A DNA stretch of 10,585 nt, taken from Spongospora subterranea. Lineage: Eukaryota; Endomyxa; Phytomyxea; Plasmodiophorida; Plasmodiophoridae. The notes beneath the pieces are model-generated. The model did not search any database and had not been told where the DNA came from. It worked only from the letters and a program-made list of their open reading frames with translations. Shown one piece after another: positions 1 to 6,720 of the stretch (position 1 is the first letter of the stretch; every line of letters begins with the position of its first letter). The position numbers were made by a program, and so were the translations under genes. Location: the NCBI GenBank assembly GCA_900404475.1, contig OUQQ01000541.1, positions 1 through 10,585 of the forward strand, read 5' to 3'.

Positions 1-52
1 CACTGGCCACACTAACTGGCCAAGAAACTGCGGCCAGTTAGTGCGGCCAGTG
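1..52. repeat. Near-perfect 21-bp inverted repeat (hairpin) at the window edge
   Basis: Bases 1-21 and 32-52 are reverse complements of each other with a single mismatch (A at 10 against G at 43), and 10 bases lie between them. Each arm itself repeats an ACTGGCC-type word. Such GGCC-rich palindromes are common at the ends of fold-back elements and MITEs, so this may be the end of a DNA transposon that continues to the left. No target-site duplication or second end could be found inside the window. The inverted repeat is plain to see; its origin is inferred. Confidence 0.8.
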
Positions 53-165
53 TTTTCTGTAGGCCCGTAAAATAGTGTGAACGTTTATTGGGTTAAAAAC
101 TGTGCGTGGCCGGTGCACGGTCAACTCGAACCAATCGAACCCGCTGATACATATTTATGTCCTGT

Positions 166-756
166 TCATCGGAAGGACAAACAACCTCTAACTCCTGTGA
201 TATGACCAAGTGCCATATTTGGAGGTATAACGGACTTCATATTCACAAATCTCGAGGTTGCCCGGATTTCCGACTCGCTCATTGAGATTATTTTGGTAAA
301 ACAGTTTACTAACACCAATATGTCATTGACATTTTAAGGAAGAACATTGTTTCTGCAAACCATCTTTGATTGTCGCCATAATTTCACGCCAATATATCGG
401 TTCCTTGAGGTAAAATTTGAGTCCCGTTTACTGCACCTGAATACAATGCCTCCCTTCGCGCATATCCATACGCAGGAATTTTCCCACTAATCAACATTTG
501 AACTTCATCAACTCCATTTATCAGAGCACCGAGATCGTCTGTGAAACGCTGATTCTTGCGATATTGCATGAAAAACTTGCCGGTACTTCCTGCAAACTCG
601 CAGGGAAAACGCCCTGTTGCTTCCAGAGAAGAAATTGCAACCTGATATTGATCACTTGTTGCGAATAACAATTCGTGCAAATAGCCAAGTTGTCTCGAAT
701 GAATTGCCGCTGTCATGTCCCACTCTGCTGGTCCGAATTGCATTCGATCTTCGCGA
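166..756 (-). CDS. Possible two-exon gene fragment, hypothetical protein of unknown family
   Basis: I do not recognise this protein. The minus strand is open from 866 to 384 (160 codons), long for chance in this region, and the part from about 756 downward reads like ordinary globular protein (for example GYLHELLFATSDQY and GKIPAYGYARREALYS). A donor CAG|GTGCAG at 437/436 and an acceptor ending GTTAG at 309 would remove a 128-base intron. They join in frame (phase 1) to a second open stretch at 308-166, which contains RFVNMKSVIPPNMALGHITG and stops with TGA at 168-166. The 5' end may be an acceptor TTTCAACAG at 757 or lie further upstream. The alternative is that the long frame is fortuitous and nothing here is translated. 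No domain, signal peptide or membrane segment is visible. Confidence 0.35.
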
Positions 757-859
757 CTGTTGAAATATTGCCCTGCCAGCCAGAACCTGTCGTTTTGGTG
801 CAGATTGTCGCGCCCGACTCTACCGTCCTCTCTGCCCGACCCTAGTGTTCTCTTCTCCC

Positions 860-980
860 GTACCATTTGATCTCCATTGTCCTCTCATGTCCCTTTTTCA
901 TCTTTTCATTCTCTCTTTGTCTCTCTTTGCTTTGGTATCTAATACACGGATCCATTTCCGCCGATTCTCCCTCCTTCCCC
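860..980. other. Pyrimidine-rich stretch on the plus strand
   Basis: The plus strand is strongly enriched in C and T here, with runs such as TTCTCTCTTTGTCTCTCTTTG near 909-929 and CTCCCTCCTTCCCC near 967-980. It lies just before the part of the retroelement remnant that I can recognise and just after the 5' end of the minus-strand open frame. It encodes nothing recognisable. It could be a simple-sequence insertion, or a long polypyrimidine tract. Confidence 0.5.
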
Positions 981-996
981 AGTATACCACACCTCC

Positions 997-1660
997 CATT
1001 TAGCGAATCTCAAACGCACTGTATTGCGTTTGATCCACAAATCGATTAGACTTAATCCGCAAAAGTGCAAATTATTTTGAAAATTGTCACTTGGACAGGA
1101 AGAGTAATTTCAGAGAAAAGAATATCATTAGATAATTACCCCTCTTCCTACTATACCAATCCCAATCAATGCAGACGATTTGCAACAATTCCTCTGCGCC
1201 CTAATTTGCATGAAAAACAGTATCTTGAAATTCACAGAACTGATCGGGCCGCTTCAAGCGTTGTTGTTGTTATGCCAAAGAACCATCGGCAGTTCTCAAA
1301 ATACACAACTACGGAAGATGAATTATCCGATTCGCGGTGGACTCTTGAGCATGAGAGCTTTTGAAAGTCTTAAACAGGCTATTGACAATATTGTCACGTT
1401 AGCTCGTCCCAAGAACGATAAAAAAATCTGTTTTTTTCCGGACGCATTCGACAAATTCTGGTCCGTTGTTTTGGCACATGTTGCGCCACAAGATCAAGGA
1501 ATGAACAAAGGTCACGAGCCTCTATGTTTTCTCAGCGGAAATTTCACCGCAACGCTTTCGGTGGCCGATCATTGAAAAAGGAAGCTTTTCCCATTATGAA
1601 GGTTGTCATCGAGTGAAGCATTCCTCGTTTCGCCCGGTTCGTTCTCGTGCTTCTCCCTGG
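997..1660 (+). pseudogene. Decayed Ty3/gypsy-like retrotransposon pol fragment (end of reverse transcriptase, RNase H part)
   Basis: Three plus-strand frames in succession carry pieces of one polyprotein. The first (from 997) shows the end of the reverse transcriptase palm, with the RLNPQKC signature. The next (about 1065-1170) carries the strand WTGRVISEKRISLD that follows it. The third (1180-1560) has the connection segment and start of the RNase H-like domain: AFESLKQAIDNIVTLARP, then FPDAFDKFW where active families usually have a T/D-D-A-S motif. A fourth frame at about 1559 has RWPIIEK, and a fifth EAFPIM, the usual RW...EKEAF signature. At least three or four frameshifts and stops separate the pieces, so it is a dead copy. 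LTRs, gag, protease and integrase were not found. The family call (Ty3/gypsy rather than BEL/Pao) rests on these motifs only. Confidence 0.82.
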
Positions 1661-2678
1661 CCAGTTCCCTGACCCCCAGTCCGTCCGCCTGCCCGTTAGC
1701 AGTGACCAAAGCACAATTGACCTGGCAACATTACAAACAACTCCAAACTTTGACACATGTAGCGTAGAAGCCGTTTGCCAACTTGTTGACCGGTAAGCAG
1801 GCAACAGTTGGCGCCGTAACCACATATCTGGGTTCGGCACTTCTCGATCTGAGTCACGATTCTCACACTGGAATGACTTGTTAGAATGTTGTCATGTTCA
1901 TTGTGCTTCTGCTGGATCCGTTATCCAGTTCGCAGGGCAAGGTGAGACCATCATTCAACTTGCGGGTCGGACATGTTCGACCCCTATAACCATTCGAACA
2001 GCAAAAACAGGACAAAAAGGCAGGCGGTGGGCGTGGACACGGCAGTGGATCGAGCATTATGGCTCTTCGGGCCTATACATTGATACATTGTGGCACCCAT
2101 GACCGCAATTTGATTCAATATTGGATCTGCATATATTCGATGTGCCGATGAACGACAACAATCGACCGAGCGGTAAAACTGGACAGTTCGTGCATGAGAA
2201 ATATTGATATCAAGTTTTTCATGGGAGGAGCCAGAATGGAGCTCCCAATACAATTTTTTGGTGAAAACTAAACACTATAACGAGAAAGGCTGGGTGGAAT
2301 GACACTGATTGCCCGAGCATGTGGCGCTGATCGGCAATGATTCAGCGAATCTGGAAAGTCTCATTCAAAGAGCGTAATGATGTATCCATCACCAGAGATA
2401 CACTGCAAAATGCTTCAGGATGTGAAACTGAAATGGGAACAAAAATTTTTTAGATGATGTGAAATGGGTATTCACTGAACTATTAATCAGTGATAAACCA
2501 CATTGTCAGGCAACGGGTCAAGAGATATAAACTCATGAATTAACATCATCACAACCGCTGAAACATTGACGATTTGGTGACGATCCAAGTGGTCTGTCTG
2601 AGCAGTCAAGGACATGTCATGAGGGAAATATGGGATCTGCTCATTCAGATTTGCACAGACCGAACCATAGTGTGAAAT
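1661..2678. other. About 1 kb without a supportable gene
   Basis: Open frames here are short (an 89-codon frame on the minus strand at 2253-1984 and a 74-codon frame on the plus strand at 1878-2102) and resemble no family I know. No splice-linked series of exons could be built. The right end (2679-2732) is 3' flank of the ankyrin gene. A TGGCGCC word at 1809-1815 recalls a retroviral-type primer-binding site but has no LTR end beside it. Part of the region may be further retroelement debris. Confidence 0.5.
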
Positions 2679-2684
2679 TGTATT
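2679..2684 (-). promoter_or_regulatory. Candidate polyadenylation hexamer of the ankyrin gene
   Basis: The minus strand reads AATACA here, a weak variant of AATAAA, 49 bases after the stop codon of the ankyrin gene. No AATAAA was seen nearer. It is a guess from position only. Confidence 0.25.
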
Positions 2685-2732
2685 CATTTGACGAAAGTCA
2701 GAACGTGTTGTAATACATCTGGGCAAATGCAA

Positions 2733-5727
2733 TTATGAAGATTTGCGAAACAGCGATAGGGGTCGATAGCGGAACGAATACATCGCCATTCGTAGCGCAT
2801 GGGCTGTGTTCTTTAGCCGGTGACTTTTGGCGATATCCAATGGTGACTGACCATTTGAATCACGAATTTCAGGGTCAGCACCTTTACTCAGCAGATATTC
2901 AACCATTTCAGCTCTACAAAAAGTTCAACAAATGTGATTTCATATTTGATAACCCAACAAACATTTTGGCATCGTCGAACAGAGGATTGACTGCCAAGTG
3001 GAGTGGAGTTTGTAAATCAAGGTCTTGTAAATCGATATAGCTTAAATCGGCGTCCTCCAGAAGTACTTTTGTGATTTTAATCCTAACACCAGCACATTTA
3101 CAACTGTAGATTCACATTGAGCTGACATACGAACTAGTCTGGGCAACATAATGAACCGGCGTCTTTTTAATTTCATCACAGATCCACCGATTGGCCCCAT
3201 ATTTAAGCAGAACTTCGATCATTTCAACCCTGCACCGAATTAATTGTTTGACTGCATATTGGCTGGCCCAACTAACCGAAGGTCATCATGGAGGTGGGCT
3301 GTACTGTCGACTGCGAGATGAAGAGCAGTTTTACCTTGGCTGTTTGGTGCATTGACAATGCCTTTTTCCGAGCGTTTGGCAAAATCCAAAATTATTTCTG
3401 CATTTTTCGCGCTAATAACAACATTCTAAAACACTGGAATAGTGATATATTCATGTGGACCTGACTTACAAGCTGTACTGAGCAGCATAATGGAGCGCCG
3501 TGTCGAGATTTTGATCAGCAATGGCCGGATCAGCACCATTTTCAATCAGAATTTCGACGATCTCAACGCTACACAAAACTCAATTTTTGATTGCGTCTGT
3601 TCTCATCAACCAACATTTCGGGGTCGTCCAATGGTTTACCCATTTCCAATACGAGATGAAGAGAAGTTTTCTCCTGAGGGTTTTTTGCATTGATAATGAT
3701 TGGATTTGCGAACTTCACTAGTAGTTTGACCATTTCAACCCTGATATCAACATTTCAAATACTGACCTGTTCACGTGATACCGACTTACAAGTGAAATAA
3801 GGCTGCGATTTGGAGCGGTGTATTTTCAAAGTTATGACGAATCGTCTGGTCCGCACCATTTTGAAGCAGAAACTGCACCATTGCAAATCTACACAAATAG
3901 TCAGTTTTTGAATGAAAAAATGCGGAAATATCTCAACGTTTGTGTGTCGGGTGATTGCACAAACATCGAGACTGCGCGAAAAAGAGGAGTTTCTTTCGAA
4001 TCATCTTGTGCATTGATGTAGTTTCGATCGGCATCGAACAAAAGAGTTTCTGCAATGCCAACCCTGACAGAGCGTATTAGCAACTGATTTTTTCACCTGG
4101 CACTAACTTACCAGCGGTTTTCAGCAGCGTAATGCAGCGGCGTCATACCATATATATCACTGACGGTTTTATCAGCTCCATGACGAAGTAATGCTTCGGT
4201 GGCAAGCAGACTGAGCCAAAAACCAGTTTATATCAACGCGTAACAATGACATTACCCAGAGTATTTACTGTCCCCATTTCATTGCCAAGATTAGAGGAGT
4301 ATGTCCATAACGATCCTTGGAGTTGATTGCAGTTGAGGACACTCGAACGGACCGAAATATCGCATTGATAACATGAACTCTGAACAATTTGTCCAATCAG
4401 ACTTTGAGGAATGTCGTATTTGAAGGCAGTATTGGCGACATACTGGCCGTTGGAAGCAGCGAGGTGCAGTAGAAATAGACCTGACCTTGTTGATATCATC
4501 GGATCAGCACCGAGAGATAACAGATATGAGACCATTTCCCTGTTGATGGCATAATAATCAATGAATTGGTGGCAATTAAATATCGGTTGTGTACCAGTAT
4601 TTGAGATTAGCCGCCACAATGATAGGTGTCTCTCCATATTTATCTTGAACGTCGATCGTTCTGGCGATGTTGAAACTGTCGTCACATTGCACAGTATGCA
4701 GTTATCAGATTTAATCATTCGTTGATAACTTACGACTTCTGTTCGGTCATATTTTGTATATTCGAGTCTGGAATATCTGCTTCTTCGGCATCAGCAGGTC
4801 CAAATTTCAAAACGAAATCGACAATTTCCTTTCTAATTGCACAAAACACAATAAGATTGTCGGTTTGGCCATATGAAGTGGCAATCACAATCGTGATCTG
4901 ACTGCACTAAAGATAGGGGTTTCTTCCTTAGCATTTACAGCGTTGATCGCTGAAGGGAATAGGTTACAAATGATTGTGATGACGGTAATTCTGTTGATTT
5001 GGATAAGATTTGAACCATTTTGAAAAACAGGATTGGCGACATACTGGCCATATTCAGTAGCAATGTGAAGTACAGTATCCCCACTCTCTGTTGTTGATGT
5101 CATCGGATCAGCTCCCTGTTTTAAGAGAAACTGCACTATATCCCTTTTAACAGAGCAATATCAACGGATTGATCGATATCAAGTGAAATTACCAAACCAG
5201 TATTGGAGATTGGCGGCCACAATCACTGGTGTCTCTCCATATTGATTCTTCGCATTAATAATGTGGGCGATGTTTGTCCTTCGAGACCGTAACCAGCAGT
5301 CCTTGACCAAATTTATGAACCTGTTTTTACTTACAATTTGTGGTCGGCCGAAATTTGCATATCGCAATCGACATTCAAAACACATTCAATAGCTTCCACC
5401 CTGAAACAGAAGAAATCAATCAGGATCGACTGTCACCACCATAAGAAATAGCAAATACGATCGCGATCTGACGGCTCTGAAGATAAGAGGTTCTTCATAT
5501 GAGTTTTGTGCGTTAATCGCCATAGGAATGGTGTCACACTGGTCATGTTCAGCAGCAATGTCAGGTAGAGTGTTTCGACTAATAGTTGATATCATGGGAG
5601 CAGCACCCTTTACCGACAGAGTATTTGTTTGCGACGGTTCCCCCTCATCATCAGCTAAGATTTGCTTATAAAACACTATTATAGAGATCAACAGAATAAA
5701 TAATTCCCTGTGCCATTGCCACAACAT
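2733..5727 (-). CDS. Multi-exon ankyrin-repeat protein with N-terminal signal peptide, complete
   Basis: Eighteen exons join into 695 codons plus stop. Exons, high to low: 5727-5459, 5400-5335, 5278-5198, 5143-5045, 4990-4889, 4832-4734, 4675-4595, 4539-4444, 4379-4269, 4210-4112, 4063-3938, 3888-3790, 3740-3615, 3568-3470, 3411-3277, 3229-3131, 3082-2963, 2913-2733. Every intron is phase 2 and 46-64 bases long, and every junction keeps the frame. About 17 ankyrin repeats are visible through the TPLHxAA helix and the LLxxGAD turn: YGMTPLHYAAENRW, GKTALHLAV, QTPLHLAV, LLKQGADPM, LLRHGADK. Some repeats are degenerate. The start is the ATG at 5727, chosen because it opens a signal peptide; an upstream exon is not excluded. 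Ankyrin repeats bind proteins, but the partner is unknown. No kinase, death or other domain follows: after the last repeat (NGQSPLDIA) come about 30 basic residues and TAA. Exon limits were read by eye; the very short weak introns (GTTGAG, GTTTGG donors) are the least certain. Confidence 0.85.
2963..4210 (-). repeat. Four tandem copies of a two-exon ankyrin unit
   Basis: Exons 10-17 alternate in length: 99/126, 99/126, 99/135, 99/120 bases. The 99-base exon is exactly one 33-residue repeat. The longer one carries a repeat with an extra acidic loop before the splice site (QSPDTQ, PLDDPE, HLHDDLR, LFDDAKM). Three of the four long exons also contain an INA or VNA turn before the TxLH helix. Exon 18 starts like a fifth short unit and ends the protein. 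Confidence 0.8.
4269..5400 (-). repeat. Tandem duplication of a four-exon ankyrin block
   Basis: Exons 2-5 (5400-4889; 66, 81, 99 and 102 bases) and exons 6-9 (4832-4269; 99, 81, 96 and 111 bases) are copies. YGETPVIVAANLQYW in exon 3 matches YGETPIIVAANLKYW in exon 7, and GADPMTST in exon 4 matches GADPMIST in exon 8. The likeness runs into introns: both introns after GQ begin GTATGTCGCCAAT. Exon 2 is 33 bases shorter than exon 6, an in-frame loss of 11 codons. Exon 1 carries a third, degraded copy (GAAPMISTIS, AINAQNSYEEP, RAVRSRS). Confidence 0.8.
5653..5727 (-). other. Predicted signal peptide of the ankyrin protein
   Basis: The first 25 residues have the classic three parts. A short N-region with one Arg and one His (MLWQWHRE) is followed by an uncharged hydrophobic core (LFILLISIIVFY) and a C-region KQILA. 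The next residues DDEGEP are acidic, so cleavage after A25 fits. It could instead be a signal anchor. Ankyrin proteins are usually intracellular, which makes this export signal notable. The peptide is read directly; secretion is an inference. Confidence 0.6.
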
Positions 5728-6699
5728 CGTGAACAGATGAAAACCAGCGATTGGTAGAAATGAGAGAGATTGATCGGCTTCACAGGTTTACTGACCCGAC
5801 TAATTCATGAAACTGATTGTCAATGTAGTAGCACTGGCGACAGTCGCTAACGTTACGGGGCCACTTTCCCTAACATGCCGGTAACAGTCCCTTCTCCTCA
5901 ATGGCATCACTTGTAACATGAACAGTCCACAGTGTCAGGTCATTTCCCGCTCCATTTTTCTTTTCAAATTCCCATCTCGGTCATCGTCCTCAAAAGACGA
6001 ACGCACCAGATATCAGCAATGTTCTCCAGCTGTGCATCGTCAAGTCATCACGATCAGGAAACTGGTGAAAAGAGCTCAACACACTTTTGTAGCTTTGGTT
6101 GTACTCGATCACATGGGTTTCAAATGGTTTCATGAAACCATGTGCTGTTTATATGCCGATCTGTTGATAATTTGGCGCACTCCAGACGATGTATAAATCT
6201 GACATGATGAGAAGGTCAGTTCGTCAGACTACTTACTGTAAACCAAGATGTACTTGTAAACATGCCAGCACTTCGACGAACGTTTGCTGATAAACAGATA
6301 GTCGTAAGTGGATAACGTTGTTTGGTTGTTCTGCGTATTTTACATTTCCGAACCGACGCGGAATAATTTTACCTTTCAGGCGAAGGCTGTATAAACAGTG
6401 CATAACGAAATCAGTCACCGTCGAATTCATATTTGGCCACCAGACATGCTTGGCGATTTGCCCATTGGGATGAATTCATAGAGTTGATCTAAACTGGTGC
6501 CTTGCGGGTTGATATCAGAGATAGTCGCCACCGAATGGAGGACACCGGGCTAGGTGATCAGCGTACGATGCGACTCAACATTTACCAGTCGATACGAAAT
6601 ATATTATACCACTACATTTTTCTCAAATATACAGTGTATTACGATTTGAAGTATGAAATGACATTTGATATTTAGCAAGACATGACTGATAACGATAAA
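5728..6699. other. Intergenic stretch between the SET gene and the ankyrin gene
   Basis: It must hold the promoter of the ankyrin gene (right of 5727) and part of the 3' untranslated region of the SET gene. No TATA box or trans-splice acceptor could be fixed with confidence. The plus strand has a 92-codon frame at 5918-6196 and the minus strand a 65-codon frame at 6430-6233; neither resembles a known family nor splices to anything. A palindrome lies at 6110-6144. Confidence 0.5.
6110..6144. repeat. Perfect 18-bp palindrome nested in a larger imperfect hairpin
   Basis: Bases 6124-6141 (ATGGTTTCATGAAACCAT) equal their own reverse complement. A second pairing is possible between 6110-6122 and 6133-6144, whose arms match except for one bulged base. 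The two foldings compete. It is not part of any supported gene. A dimeric transcription-factor site or a chance palindrome are both possible. Confidence 0.75.
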
Positions 6700-6705
6700 T
6701 TTAAT
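6700..6705 (-). promoter_or_regulatory. Candidate polyadenylation hexamer of the SET gene
   Basis: The minus strand reads ATTAAA, the commonest variant of AATAAA, 15 bases after the TAA stop at 6721-6723. A weaker AATATA lies about 100 bases further on (6605-6600). This would give a very short 3' untranslated region, which is usual in small nematode genomes. Confidence 0.35.
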
Positions 6706-6720
6706 CAGCGAAGAATTTTG

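Noticed and set aside
1809..1815. TGGCGCC as a retrotransposon primer-binding site
   Set aside because: No LTR end (…CA) precedes it, it lies downstream of the pol remnant, and a 7-base match is weak.
1984..2253. Minus-strand 89-codon frame as an exon of a further gene
   Set aside because: No family resemblance, and no pair of splice sites links it in phase to the candidate exons at 756-166 with confidence.
2320..2375. Plus-strand helix-like peptide resembling an ankyrin fragment
   Set aside because: Too short, ended by a stop and on the opposite strand to the real ankyrin gene.
2735..4021. Plus-strand open frames of 66-101 codons across the ankyrin gene
   Set aside because: They are antisense to the exons and contain no recognisable domain.
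2733..5727. Reading the secreted ankyrin protein as a latrotoxin relative
   Set aside because: Only the generic ankyrin repeat and a signal peptide are shared; no latrotoxin N-terminal region is present, and the exon structure points to local growth by duplication.
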